From contig JAJFLU010000036.1 of the NCBI GenBank assembly GCA_021772515.1, positions 1-64,000 of the forward strand: a stretch of DNA of 64,000 bases, read 5' to 3'. Under the pieces are notes generated by a model. That model did not search any database. It was not told the DNA's origin and saw only the letters and a list, made by a program, of their open reading frames with translations. The DNA comes from Opitutales bacterium. Lineage in GTDB: Bacteria > Verrucomicrobiota > Verrucomicrobiia > Opitutales > UBA2987. A program made the position numbers and the translations under genes. Below, one piece after another: positions 15,891 through 26,428 of the stretch. Within the stretch, counting starts at the first letter, position 1. Each line of letters opens with the position of its first letter.

Positions 15891-18800
15891 TCACGGACCC
15901 GTCAACCCTAGCTGTAGAACCCCTCCGGCCAGACCCGCCACCGGCACCTCAACCGTCACGCTCAGGTTGACGCCATCGGTTGCGGTCACTGAACGTTGTG
16001 TCGGTTGAGTCGCCAAAGGCGTGCCCGCGCCATCCTGCACTGTGTAGATCACGTCCACCGCGCTGGAGGACCGCTGGAAGACCATCCGTGCCGTGGATAC
16101 CCCATTATTGTCAAAGGTAGAGGTCGTCACGAGGCCCGGATCGGCGGAATTGTTGATCGTTGGGTCAAAGCCCATCGCATAGGCGGTGCCGTTGACAATT
16201 CCATCGCTGCTAAAGTCCACACCGGCGGCGCTGACTGCTGTCGCGCCATCGATTGGCCCAAATACCCGCAATCTCCAGTCGGCATAAGTCTCGGCAGTCA
16301 CAGGACTAATCTCTCGCTCGATGAAGAACTGGAAGGACTCCTTCTGGGAAATGACCAGACCGGTAAACGTAAGCGTCTGCGTGGAACCATCTGGAACCGC
16401 TATGAAATACTCCAATTGATTATCCAGATTATCAATATCAGGGTTAAACCCACCGAAGGACACTCGCTGCTCAGTCGGGAAGATCATCCCGTCATCACTG
16501 GCATTGGAAATATCCCAGGCAATTGAAAGCACATCATGCACGATGTAGAAGGTAGTATCGAGGCTAGGTGTGAGATCAATGGTCACCTGAAAGGCCACTC
16601 CCGGAACATAAAAGTCTGGCAAATTGCGAACAACTGGAAACTTCGGCTTGGGCTGAATTTCTACATCGAACGATGTATTGGCAGAAAGCGGTGCCGCATC
16701 ATCATCCTGAACCGTAATCTGGATCGTTGCCATCTGCGGGAAGGTGGAGATCCCGTCAACCGGCGTGACGACGATCGTGCGATTCGACCCACTGCCGCCC
16801 AAAACCGTCGATGCGATCACTGAACCGCCAGAGGTCACCTGCACAGATACCGCCAAATCACTGGCCAGCGTCTCATCATCATTCACCGTAAAAGCGATCG
16901 CTTCGGTAGGTTCACCCGGATTTCCAGCGGTATCTGTGTCCACGAACGCAAACTGGTTCTTGATCGCGCTGATCGTCGGCGCATCGTTTACCTTGTTTAC
17001 CGTCACCCTGAAAGTATCATCAACAGACTTTGGATCACCTACGTCGTCATCTGTGGCCCGAATCGTGATATCCGCGAACCCAAAAGCATTGGGCGCATAG
17101 TCGATTGTCAGCATATCGGTGTCATTATTATCAATCGACACACCGGTAAAGAGCGAACCGTCCGAGATCATCTCAACGGTATAAGTCAAATCCGCAACAG
17201 CCGTTTCCTCATCCGTGAATGCCTGAGGCGCCTGAAGATTGATCACTGTATCATCAGCATCCTCGTCCACTTCTACATCGGCAATGCCGCTCTGGATAGT
17301 CGGAGGATCGTTGAATTCCTGGATATTGACAGTAATCGTTGCGTTGTCCGACAACTCCCCATCGGAAACATTGACCGTGAGTGTCACTGTGCCCGAAACG
17401 AGCGCCGGTGGTACCACTACGGTAATCGCGCCACTCGTCAAACCGATGATAAAGTTGTTGGTTGGGTCGCCACCCGTAATTGTGAAATTGAGCACATCGC
17501 CCACATCATCATCGGAGGCATCTACCGTGCCGACAGGATCGCCATTGGCCGCTGTCTCGGAAATCGGAAACGTCTCATCAACCGCCACAGGCGCATCATT
17601 TACGTTATTCACCGTCAGCACGAAGTCGTCGAAAATGGTCGCCGAACCGTCATCAGTGGCCGTAACCCGGATCGTTATCGCGCCCACATCGGCATTCCGC
17701 GGAGTCCCCGTAAAAGTGTCCGTTGTGAACGTCAACCAGTCAGGTAGAGCTCCGCCGCTTGATAAGGTCGCCGAAAAACTCAGGCTGTCACCAATATCCA
17801 CATCGGCAAACGCATTGCCGGGCACTGCAAAATTGAAGGGCATATCCTCGGGCGCAAACTGATCATCGATACCTTGGTCAACCGTAGGACCGTCGTTCAC
17901 CGGGTTGATGTTCACCGTCACGGTCGCATTCGCGCTAGTATCGTCGCCGCCACCGTCGTCGCTCACACTAAAAGTGAAGGTCTGTTGGTCCACATCGTTC
18001 GGCGCGGTGGTGAAAAATACATCATCATTACCCAATACACTGCCAATTTGGAGGGCAGCTCCGCTCGGTTCATCCGACAAGCTTCCCGTATCCGGTAAAC
18101 TCTCGATGGTAAATGTAAGGGTTTGAGGAGGATCCTCGGGATCACTGTCGTCGCCGGTCAGTGTGATCGATGTCTCGACATCCTCGGTCGCCTGCACTTC
18201 TTGGTCGGCAGCCACTGGTTGGTCGTTCACCGGAGTGACGCTCACTGTCACTGTGGCAATCGCGCTCGTTTCGTTTCCGTCGCCACCGCCGTCGCTCACC
18301 TGAAAGGTAAAGGTCTGCTGGCTCACCTCATCCTGCGCTGTGGTGAAAAATACCAAATTGTCGTCCAATTCAGCGCCATCACCTAAAGGATCTCCCGATG
18401 CTGTGTCCCTCAATGTTCCCATAGCAGGCAAACTCACAATGGTAAATGTAAGGGTTTGAGGAGGTCCCTCTGGTTCGCTGTCGTCGCCGACCAAGATGAT
18501 CGGCAACTGCACATCCTCGGTCGCCGTCACTTCTTGATCGTCAGCCACAGGCTGATCATTGACCGGCGTGATGTTCACCGTCACGGTGGCAATCTCGCTA
18601 GTATCGTCGCCGCCACCGTCGTCGCTCACACTAAAAGTGAAGGTCTGTTGGCTCACCTCATCCTGCGCCGTGGTGAAAAATACCACATCGTCGTCCAATA
18701 CAGCGCCATCACCTAAAGGATCTCCCGATTCTGTGTCCCTCAATGTTCCCATACTCGGAAGATCCACAATGGTAAATGTAAGGGTTTGAGGAGGTTCCTC

Positions 18801-21800
18801 TGGTTCGCTGTCGTCGCCGACCAAGGTGATTGACAACTGCACATCCTCAATCGCCTCGACGGTTTGGTCGTCAGCCACTGGTTGGTCGTTCACCGGATTC
18901 ACCGTGATCGACACCGTCGCGTCCGTAGCCGAATCCGCATCCCCGTCGTTGGCGCTGAACGTGAAAGAATCCGGGCCGTTGTAGTTGGTGTTCGGGGTGT
19001 AGAGTTGGTTCGGCAGGTCCCCGGTCAAAACCCCGTTTGTCGGTCCATTTATAATAGTGAAGATCAAAGACGAGTCATCGTTATCGATATCAGTGCCCGC
19101 CAGATCTATCGACAGCACCACATCCTCATCCGTCTCCACAGTCTGACCGGTAGCCACCGGCGCATCGTTCACAGGCGTCACTTCGATCAAGAAGACTTGT
19201 TCGGCGGAGGTATCCTCACCGGCGTCGGGAAGTGTAGCCGTCCCTCCGTTGTCACTCAGAGTAACAGTTACCATGGCAACGCCGCTGGCGTTGTCCGCCG
19301 GTGTAAAGGTCAGCTGACCACTCACATCGATGGCGGGTTGGGCTGAGAACAAATCATTATTGTTGTTGGTTACCGTGAAGAACGTGAGAGCTTGCGGCTC
19401 ATCCACCTCGTCATCCGGCCCAACGGATAAACTCGTCGCCCAATCTTCATTATAAAGTCCGGAGTCTTCCGCCACCGTAACATCACCCCCACTTACAAAG
19501 CTCGGGGCGTCGTTGACCGGGGTCACCTTGATCGTGAAAGTCTGCACGGCGGAGGTATCCTCTCCACCACCTTCATTGCCGATCTTTACCGTCGTAGTGC
19601 CTTTGGCATCCTTGGCGAATGCGGAGAAAGTTTCCTGGCCCTGGCCGAAGCCACCGTCGTCACTCAGGCTCACCGATACGAGGGCGGATCCGATGGCGTT
19701 GAGGGCGGGTGTGAAGGTTAAGTTTCCTGTGACTTCGTCGATCGCAGGCTGGACAGAAAACAATGTATTTTTATCGTTCATTACATTGAAGCCAATGAGG
19801 GATTGATCTCCTTCATTCTGCGGTCCAACGGATAAATCTGTCGCCCAACCCTGATTATACGGAGCGGAGTCTTCCTGCACGGTAATATCGGTCCCTTTTA
19901 TGAAACTCGGCGCATCGTTCACCGGGTTGACCGTCACGAGGAAGCTCTGCTCAACTGTGGCGTTGTCGCCAGTGGTATCCAAGTCGTTATCGAGGCCGGC
20001 ATCGGTAACCGTCACCGTGATAAGCGCATCGCCATGTTGGTCAGCCTCCAAAGTGTAAACAAGCGTTCCGGTTGTGGCGGTCACTGGGTAGGTGATAATG
20101 AGATTGGCGTTATTTATCAGAGCCTGATTGTCAGAAACTGCGCTCACAGCCAGATCTTGCTCCTCGTTTGCACCCGGTGTGATATTCAAAAGCTCGACCG
20201 TTGCAGGGGTTCCATCTTCATCTATGTTGACGGGTTCGAGGGCATCCAGAGTCGGGAGATTGTTCACTTCGGTAACCTCAATCGTGAAAGTCTGCGCCTC
20301 CGAGGTATTTACATCGGGGGCAACCCCATCCCCGCTGTCACTCAGGGTTATCGAAATACTTGCAACTCCATTAACATCGGCCGCCGGGGTAAAAGTGAGT
20401 GTGCCGTCAGGACTGACTGCGGGTGCGCCCCCTTCGGCGGCAAATAGACCCGGATTAGTATCGACTGTTACATTGAAGACAGTGAGATTTTGTATTGGTA
20501 TTTCATTGTCTGGTCCGACTGAAAAACCTGTCGTCCAATCTGGCACTTCTACCATCCCCGAATTTTCGGTCACGGACTGGTCTTCCCCCACCACAAAAAT
20601 CGGCGCGTCGTTCACCGGCGTTACTGTGATGATGAAATCAACAAAAGCGCTCGTATCGTCCCCCCCATTGGGTATGCCATCAAGATCCATAAGTTCCACC
20701 CTTATGTCGGCATCGCCGAAGGCGTCGGGAGCCGGAGTGTAGGTTAAATTTCCGTTGGTCGGGTCGATGGCGGGGTCTCCACCCCCGGCAAACAGATCCG
20801 GATTCGTCAATACATCTACATTGAATTCCAGAACCTGGCCCGATTCATTGTCCGCTCCCGCAAAAATATCCGCCGCCCAAGCTGCCACGGTCCGCATCGG
20901 GGAGTCTTCCAGCACGGTGTCGTCGCCTCTCGGGGTAAAAGTCGGCTCGTCGTTGACCGCCGTCACACTAATGGTAAACATCACTGGATCACTGGTGTCG
21001 TCGTCCCCTTGGACTCCGGTGCTGCTGTTGTCAAAAAGCTCCACCGTTATGTCGGCCTCGCCGAAGGCATCATCCGCAGGAGTGTAGGTTAAATTTCCAG
21101 TTTCCGCATCGATGGCGGGGGCTCCCCCCTCGGCAAATAGTAACGTATTCGTATTTTCTGTCACTTTGAATTCGAGAGGCTGATCCGCTTCATTGGTGGC
21201 TCCCTCGAAAATATTCGTCGCCCAGAGAATATCTCGCTCTCCCGAGTCCTCCAGCACCATGTCGCTGCCCCCATCGGTAAAACTCGGCTCATCGTTGACC
21301 GCTGTTACATTAATGGTAAATGTCTCCTCCGCGGAGGTGTCAAAACCTCCGTCATCCGTGCCGTCGTCGTCCATAAGCACCACCTTTATGACAGCAGAGC
21401 CGAAGGCGTCATCCGCCGGGGTGTAGATCAGGTCCCCAGAATCCGGATCTATGAAAGGGGCTCCACCAACGGCAAACAGTTCCGAATTAGAGTTTTCTGT
21501 CACAATGAATTCCAACCCTTGACCAAATTCATTGGCCGCACCTTCGAAAATATCCATCGCCCAAGCTGCCACGGTCCGCTCACCGGAGTCTTCCAGCACT
21601 GTGTCGTTGCCCCCCTTGGTGAAACTCGGCACATCGTTCACAGCCGTCACCATGATCGTGAAATCCTGCCCGGGGGGGGAGTCATCCTCGCCATCGTTCG
21701 CGGTAACCGTTACCGTGGCATCACCGTGGGCATCGGGTGCCGGGGTGTAGGTCAGTTGGCCGTCAGCGTCGATTGCAGGTTGCTCGGAAAATAAATCATT

Positions 21801-24800
21801 ATTGTTGTTCACCACATTAAAGGTGACCGTTTGCTCCAATTCATTGGCCGCTCCTTCGAAAATATTCGATGCCCAATCTTCCCGCGTCTGTCCCCCAGAG
21901 TCTTCCAGAACAGTGTCGTTCGCTGGTAAATCGAAACTCGGCGGGTCATTCACCGCCGTCACATTGATGGTGAATTCCAGCGGTCCAAAGGTGTCAATGC
22001 CGTCATTGTCCATGCCGCCAGTGTCCATCAAAGTAACCATCACTGTGGCAGAGCCGTTGGCATCATCCGCCGGGGTGTAGGTCAGTTGACCCGAAGTGTC
22101 GATGGCAGGTTGGTTAGAAAACAGCGTATTGTCGCTGTTCGTCAAACTGAATTCCAGACCTTGACCATCTTCATCCATAGGTCCTCTGGAAATACTTGAT
22201 GCCCAACCGGCCAGGATCTGCTCTCCAAAGTCTTCATCCACAGTGTCCTCAATATCGACAAGTGCGAAACTAGGCGCGTCGTTCACCGCCGTCACATTGA
22301 TGGTGAAAGTTTGTTCGCCGGAGGTATCCACACCGGGATTTGTCCCGCCGGTGTCAGTCACAGTAACCGTTACTATGGACGAGCCGACCGCATCGGCCGC
22401 AGGTGTGTAGGTTAATTTACCGTTTACATCAATCGTCGGTGCTCCTCCTTCTGCGGCAAACAGATTCGGATTCGTGAATTCCGTCACATCGAAGGAATCT
22501 ACCGTTTGTCCCGATTCATTGTCCGGGCCCGGAGAGAAGGCCGTCGCCCAATCATCCACCATCCGTTGGCCGGAGTCTTCAAGAACCGTGTCGCTCGCTT
22601 GTAAATCGAAACTCGGCGCATCGTTCACGGCGTTTACGGTCACGGTAAATTCCTGCGTTGCCGAAAGTCCACCATCATCCATAACGGTCACCGTGATGGT
22701 TGCCATTCCGTTCTGGTCGGCCACCGGGGTATAATCGAGGTCCGCTGTATCGGACAGTTGAACAAAGGTTACATCCGGATCGGGGATCAAGTCCGTGTTA
22801 TCGGAGGTCGCCGTCACAGTGAGGACTTGATTAACCTCATCAGGTCCGCCTCCGGGGCCGATTCCTGTCAAGCCAACCGTCTGCATTGGGTCATCCTCAT
22901 CAATGACTTCATCGGCGGGGTCGTCCAGCGTGGGATCGTCATTCACGGCATTGACCGTAATCGAAATTGTGGCCGGCACTACCGAGTCGGCGGCTACATC
23001 ATTGGCATCGAAAGTAAAGGAATCCATTCCGACGAAGTTATCGCCAGGCGTGTAGGTCAGATTTGGGGCATTCCCAGTCAAAACTCCGTCCGTCGGATCA
23101 TCCACCACCGCAAACGTTAACGAGTCATCTTCCGCATCCGTGCCGGTAAGTGTGATCAGAAGGTCTGTATCCTCATCTGTCGATAGCTGTTGAGCGATCG
23201 CCACCGGCGGGTCGTTGACTGGATTGATTGTAATGGTGACCGTGGCGGTATCGCTGGAGGGCCCATTGTCGGTCACGCGATACTGGAAACTGTCCGTGGT
23301 AGTTTCGCTGCCGTCATGCTCGTAGGTGAAGGTTCCATCACCGTTCAGGACGAAGGTGCCCGGTGCGGCATGGCTCGGCCCGCTATCGGCAACCAGAGTG
23401 ACGGTCAAGTTATCACCGGGTAAATCTTGATCCTGATCATTGTCCAATACGTTAAAATCGGAAAAGGCGTTAGCGATTTCGCCAGCTAACAAGGGATTGT
23501 TCCAGACTCGAATTTCAAATACTTCGCCGTCGGAAGATTCCGCTCCAGATAATTCGTCCTCGAAGAAAAAGAACTGAGTGGGTTGAGGAAAAGCATCACC
23601 AGCACCATCAGTAAACTGAATCTCGGGGGTAGATGAACCATTGAGGTAAACATTGACAGTGTTGTCTGCGGATGAACGCGTGATGACCAAATCGATAACC
23701 TCATTTGCCAGAATATCGGTGCTGCCAGAACCCAAACCGTTGAAAAAAGTCAACTTGCCATCCAGGATGTATAGCCCAATACCGGATAGAAGTCCGCTGA
23801 AGTCGATGATCTTCCTGAATCCGGCTACATCCTGAAAACTGAACCGCAACCCGAATGAATAATTGCCGGCCAACCCAATATCGGCTATTAATCCAAGCCC
23901 TTCATTGGCATCAAAGGTGTAGCTTCCACTTCCCGGCACTGCCAGAATATCTGTGGGGCTTAAATCCACCCCATTGCCCAAAGTATCGGTAAAATCGCCT
24001 TCAAACTCAAATAAATGAACCAACATATTTGCGTTCGCGAGCGCCTGTGGCAGTGTGCCTCCCTCATCGACAAAGAATGTGTCATCATTTGCCACCGGGG
24101 GATCGTTTACCGGAGTGATATCAATCGTCACGGTTCCATCAGTGGGGCTAGTGTCCACTCCCGCTCCCATGGGGTCAGTTCCACCGTCGTCCTTTACGCC
24201 AAAATCGAATTCCTGCGGATTCACGTCTCCCGGTGCCGTGGTAAAAAACAGCGAGGAACCACCCAGATTCGTCGGCACAATCGTGATAGCGTCCCCGCCA
24301 GAGGTTTGTGAAAGGGTACCGGTGTCCGGCAAACTCGTCAGAATAAATGTCAAGCTCTGAACCGAATTGGCATCGCCATCGTCACCCGTCAAGGTGATCT
24401 CCAGTTGCAAATCCTCCGTCGCCGTCACTGCTTGGTTATTCGCTATGGGCGCATCGTTGACCTCCGTCACGGTCACCGACACCGTGGCATCGTCTGTCAG
24501 GAATCCGTCACTAAGGGTGTAGGTGAAGGTTTCATTACCACTGAAATTGTCCGCCGGTGTATATTCGATATTGTTTCCAACACGCACTGCGGTGCCGCCA
24601 TTGTTGGGCGCGGTTACGGCGGTTACATCGAGGTTGACACTATCCACATCGCTATCCGCACCCAGTCCATTATTGGCCCGCACGTCAAATGAGGTGACCA
24701 TGGCATCTTCCAAAACGGTGAATACATCGCTCCGGGCCACCGGCGCGTCATTGACAGCCGTCACCATCACCGTGACCGTTGCCATATCGGTCAGGTTGCC

Positions 24801-26138
24801 GTCACTGAGCGTGTATGAAAAGGTTTCATCACCGAAAAAGTTGGTCGCCGGAGTATAATTAATTTGATTGCCGACGATGTCGACGGTCCCGTTATTATCG
24901 GTGGCACCAACCGCCGAAACTATCAGGGTATTGCTCTCGGGATCGGTATCGATGCCGTTTCCATTGTTGAGAATCACATTGAGCGCCGTAACCCCCGAAT
25001 CCTCCGCCACGGTAAAGCCATCGTCTTGGGCGACCGGCCCTTCGTTCACGTTGGTGACGGATATCGTCACCGTAGCCGAAACAGTTTGGCCGATTTGATC
25101 TTGCACCTGAACGGTGAGAAATAGTGTCGGGTCGCTTTCAAAATCCAGGGCTGTCGAGTTTGCCACGCGAATTTCCCCGGAATTGCTAACTGTCGTAACG
25201 GAAAATGCGCCATCCGTGTTGCCCCCGGTGATCGAGTAGGTAAACACCGTGCTGTCGGCATCGGTCGAAACTGCCGTCATTGTTCCGACAACGGTCGTGT
25301 TGGCGGCATCCTCGGCAACGGTAAACGCCGCATCTGCGAAGGTTGGCGGGGTGACTGCCGAGTTGATGGCGTCAGGTGTATTGCGAGCCTCGTTGGCCAT
25401 GATATTCGAGAAAGCATTGCGGGTCCAGGCGGATATCTGGTTTACATCTCCGGCCAGCGATCCGTCGAGGATTCGGGAAGCGCCGTGCGGCCGGGCAGTC
25501 TGGCCATTTATTAAAAAGACCCCATCGAATCCTGGCCCGAGCACAAGACCGACGCCGGGCGTAGTCTGCGGGACATATTTGCGGTCGATTTTACTGCCAT
25601 CGGAAACCGCTATGGCATCGACAACGCCCGAGGTCAGGCTGGCGGCATCGTCTGTGGCGCTGCCCCCGGTCCAGGGGGCGGTATTGAAAAGTCCATCGTT
25701 ATCGGTGTCCAGGTCATTACCTTGGGCTCCGGTGAAATTTTGGACGAGAATGATAGTCAATGTGCCCTGAGCGATTTCATCTGTGGCGGGCAAAGTCGTT
25801 GTCCAATAACCGTTGGCGTTGGTCGTGCCCACGGCAAATACGTTGTCGATAACTCCCTGTGAACCGCGATCACCATCGATTACGAGTATCGAATAGGCGG
25901 AGAAATCCGTGTTGCCTGTGCCAAAGATCTCAATGAATTCATTGGAATTTTGGCCGCTCCCCGCATCGGCGTGGAAGGTCACATATTCATTAATGATGGG
26001 CTGGGCTGTGGCAGCTAGGGGCACTGCCAAAAAAGCGGCGGTTGCCAGGAGAGACCGGCCTGCGGGCAAGAGCCTTTTCAGGGAGAAGTCGGGGATGCTT
26101 GCAGCACTATTTTTTAGGCAGCTATTATTTATATTCAT
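15891..26138 (-). CDS. Giant exported lamin-tail/cadherin-repeat protein, about 3415 aa
   Basis: I start it at the ATG at 26136-26138 because a signal peptide follows (SLLATAAFLAVPLAATAQ); an upstream TTG at 26210 is less likely. A lamin-tail-like domain (PIINEYVTFHADAGSGQNS ... NEFIEIFGTG) covers about the first 200 mature residues. A cadherin-like domain and a long array of about 90-115-residue beta-sandwich repeats follow, each closing with VTAVNDAPSF or VTPVNDQPVA and many with an internal VLEDSG. One VCBS-type repeat is split by an inserted LamG-like domain (LFEFEGDFTDTLGNGVD ... FEIRVWNNPLLAGEI, about 23460-24050). The C-terminus is a module of about 250 residues shared with the next gene upstream (FPVVRNLPDFYVPG ... 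ETYADWRLRVFG ... NGTAYAMGFDPTINN). It is likely a cell-surface or matrix protein with calcium-binding potential from its many Asp-rich loops. Confidence 0.85.
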   Translation of the reverse strand: MNINNSCLKNSAASIPDFSLKRLLPAGRSLLATAAFLAVPLAATAQPIINEYVTFHADAGSGQNSNEFIEIFGTGNTDFSAYSILVIDGDRGSQGVIDNVFAVGTTNANGYWTTTLPATDEIAQGTLTIILVQNFTGAQGNDLDTDNDGLFNTAPWTGGSATDDAASLTSGVVDAIAVSDGSKIDRKYVPQTTPGVGLVLGPGFDGVFLINGQTARPHGASRILDGSLAGDVNQISAWTRNAFSNIMANEARNTPDAINSAVTPPTFADAAFTVAEDAANTTVVGTMTAVSTDADSTVFTYSITGGNTDGAFSVTTVSNSGEIRVANSTALDFESDPTLFLTVQVQDQIGQTVSATVTISVTNVNEGPVAQDDGFTVAEDSGVTALNVILNNGNGIDTDPESNTLIVSAVGATDNNGTVDIVGNQINYTPATNFFGDETFSYTLSDGNLTDMATVTVMVTAVNDAPVARSDVFTVLEDAMVTSFDVRANNGLGADSDVDSVNLDVTAVTAPNNGGTAVRVGNNIEYTPADNFSGNETFTYTLSDGFLTDDATVSVTVTEVNDAPIANNQAVTATEDLQLEITLTGDDGDANSVQSLTFILTSLPDTGTLSQTSGGDAITIVPTNLGGSSLFFTTAPGDVNPQEFDFGVKDDGGTDPMGAGVDTSPTDGTVTIDITPVNDPPVANDDTFFVDEGGTLPQALANANMLVHLFEFEGDFTDTLGNGVDLSPTDILAVPGSGSYTFDANEGLGLIADIGLAGNYSFGLRFSFQDVAGFRKIIDFSGLLSGIGLYILDGKLTFFNGLGSGSTDILANEVIDLVITRSSADNTVNVYLNGSSTPEIQFTDGAGDAFPQPTQFFFFEDELSGAESSDGEVFEIRVWNNPLLAGEIANAFSDFNVLDNDQDQDLPGDNLTVTLVADSGPSHAAPGTFVLNGDGTFTYEHDGSETTTDSFQYRVTDNGPSSDTATVTITINPVNDPPVAIAQQLSTDEDTDLLITLTGTDAEDDSLTFAVVDDPTDGVLTGNAPNLTYTPGDNFVGMDSFTFDANDVAADSVVPATISITVNAVNDDPTLDDPADEVIDEDDPMQTVGLTGIGPGGGPDEVNQVLTVTATSDNTDLIPDPDVTFVQLSDTADLDYTPVADQNGMATITVTVMDDGGLSATQEFTVTVNAVNDAPSFDLQASDTVLEDSGQRMVDDWATAFSPGPDNESGQTVDSFDVTEFTNPNLFAAEGGAPTIDVNGKLTYTPAADAVGSSIVTVTVTDTGGTNPGVDTSGEQTFTINVTAVNDAPSFALVDIEDTVDEDFGEQILAGWASSISRGPMDEDGQGLEFSLTNSDNTLFSNQPAIDTSGQLTYTPADDANGSATVMVTLMDTGGMDNDGIDTFGPLEFTINVTAVNDPPSFDLPANDTVLEDSGGQTREDWASNIFEGAANELEQTVTFNVVNNNNDLFSEQPAIDADGQLTYTPAPDAHGDATVTVTANDGEDDSPPGQDFTIMVTAVNDVPSFTKGGNDTVLEDSGERTVAAWAMDIFEGAANEFGQGLEFIVTENSNSELFAVGGAPFIDPDSGDLIYTPADDAFGSAVIKVVLMDDDGTDDGGFDTSAEETFTINVTAVNDEPSFTDGGSDMVLEDSGERDILWATNIFEGATNEADQPLEFKVTENTNTLLFAEGGAPAIDAETGNLTYTPADDAFGEADITVELFDNSSTGVQGDDDTSDPVMFTISVTAVNDEPTFTPRGDDTVLEDSPMRTVAAWAADIFAGADNESGQVLEFNVDVLTNPDLFAGGGDPAIDPTNGNLTYTPAPDAFGDADIRVELMDLDGIPNGGDDTSAFVDFIITVTPVNDAPIFVVGEDQSVTENSGMVEVPDWTTGFSVGPDNEIPIQNLTVFNVTVDTNPGLFAAEGGAPAVSPDGTLTFTPAADVNGVASISITLSDSGDGVAPDVNTSEAQTFTIEVTEVNNLPTLDALEPVNIDEDGTPATVELLNITPGANEEQDLAVSAVSDNQALINNANLIITYPVTATTGTLVYTLEADQHGDALITVTVTDAGLDNDLDTTGDNATVEQSFLVTVNPVNDAPSFIKGTDITVQEDSAPYNQGWATDLSVGPQNEGDQSLIGFNVMNDKNTLFSVQPAIDEVTGNLTFTPALNAIGSALVSVSLSDDGGFGQGQETFSAFAKDAKGTTTVKIGNEGGGEDTSAVQTFTIKVTPVNDAPSFVSGGDVTVAEDSGLYNEDWATSLSVGPDDEVDEPQALTFFTVTNNNNDLFSAQPAIDVSGQLTFTPADNASGVAMVTVTLSDNGGTATLPDAGEDTSAEQVFLIEVTPVNDAPVATGQTVETDEDVVLSIDLAGTDIDNDDSSLIFTIINGPTNGVLTGDLPNQLYTPNTNYNGPDSFTFSANDGDADSATDATVSITVNPVNDQPVADDQTVEAIEDVQLSITLVGDDSEPEEPPQTLTFTIVDLPSMGTLRDTESGDPLGDGAVLDDDVVFFTTAQDEVSQQTFTFSVSDDGGGDDTSEIATVTVNITPVNDQPVADDQEVTATEDVQLPIILVGDDSEPEGPPQTLTFTIVSLPAMGTLRDTASGDPLGDGAELDDNLVFFTTAQDEVSQQTFTFQVSDGGGDGNETSAIATVTVSVTPVNDQPVAADQEVQATEDVETSITLTGDDSDPEDPPQTLTFTIESLPDTGSLSDEPSGAALQIGSVLGNDDVFFTTAPNDVDQQTFTFSVSDDGGGDDTSANATVTVNINPVNDGPTVDQGIDDQFAPEDMPFNFAVPGNAFADVDIGDSLSFSATLSSGGALPDWLTFTTDTFTGTPRNADVGAITIRVTATDDGSATIFDDFVLTVNNVNDAPVAVDETFPISETAANGDPVGTVDASDDDVGDVLNFTITGGDPTNNFIIGLTSGAITVVVPPALVSGTVTLTVNVSDGELSDNATITVNIQEFNDPPTIQSGIADVEVDEDADDTVINLQAPQAFTDEETAVADLTYTVEMISDGSLFTGVSIDNNDTDMLTIDYAPNAFGFADITIRATDDDVGDPKSVDDTFRVTVNKVNDAPTISAIKNQFAFVDTDTAGNPGEPTEAIAFTVNDDETLASDLAVSVQVTSGGSVIASTVLGGSGSNRTIVVTPVDGISTFPQMATIQITVQDDDAAPLSANTSFDVEIQPKPKFPVVRNLPDFYVPGVAFQVTIDLTPSLDTTFYIVHDVLSIAWDISNASDDGMIFPTEQRVSFGGFNPDIDNLDNQLEYFIAVPDGSTQTLTFTGLVISQKESFQFFIEREISPVTAETYADWRLRVFGPIDGATAVSAAGVDFSSDGIVNGTAYAMGFDPTINNSADPGLVTTSTFDNNGVSTARMVFQRSSSAVDVIYTVQDGAGTPLATQPTQRSVTATDGVNLSVTVEVPVAGLAGGVLQLGLTGP
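17911..18870 (-). repeat. Three near-identical tandem domains in the 3.4-kaa gene
   Basis: Three consecutive domain-coding units of about 330 bases are much more alike than the rest of the array (NDQPVADDQ ... VTATEDVQL ... VGDDSEPE.PPQTLTFTI). For example, TCGTCCAA...CAGCGCCATC recurs at 18361 and 18691, 330 bases (110 codons) apart. This is a sign of recent tandem duplication or gene conversion. Confidence 0.75.
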
Positions 26139-26144
26139 AATTAA

Positions 26145-26184
26145 ATGATAATGATATTTAAATCCAGGGCGGGAGGGTAGGTTA
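26145..26184 (-). promoter_or_regulatory. Two-part promoter-like motif, copy 1
   Basis: On the minus strand, TAACCTACC (26176-26184), 18 bases, then ATATCATTATCAT (26145-26157), ending six bases before the start codon. The same two blocks, 16 bases apart, precede the neighbouring lamin-tail giant (38158-38195). An AAC-containing upstream block plus an AT-rich block fits an alternative sigma factor promoter. The very short leader would make the mRNA nearly leaderless. Confidence 0.45.
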
Positions 26185-26343
26185 AATTTTGGGCAGCATA
26201 AATCACTCAAGATTCTGACTCATAAACAGTTACTCGATTCTCAAGATCCTATGCAAACAATTTCTATATACATTTAGAGAGCACAAAAGATACGCTATCG
26301 ACCCCCTCCTGTCGAGCCAAAATATCAGGAGGTTTGGCGCTTT

Positions 26344-26384
26344 CAAAAATAACTGCGGCCCCGGTATTTTCCGGAGCCGCAGTT
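26344..26384 (-). terminator. Rho-independent terminator after the 3.9-kaa gene
   Basis: On the minus strand, AACTGCGGCTCCGG pairs with CCGGGGCCGCAGTT (one mismatch, loop AAAATA), followed by ATTTTTG. It lies 45 bases after the stop at 26429. It separates the transcription of the two lamin-tail giants. Confidence 0.85.
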
Positions 26385-26428
26385 GCGCTTATTTGCTCTA
26401 AAAATCGCCTTGTCTTTGACGCCCCTTC

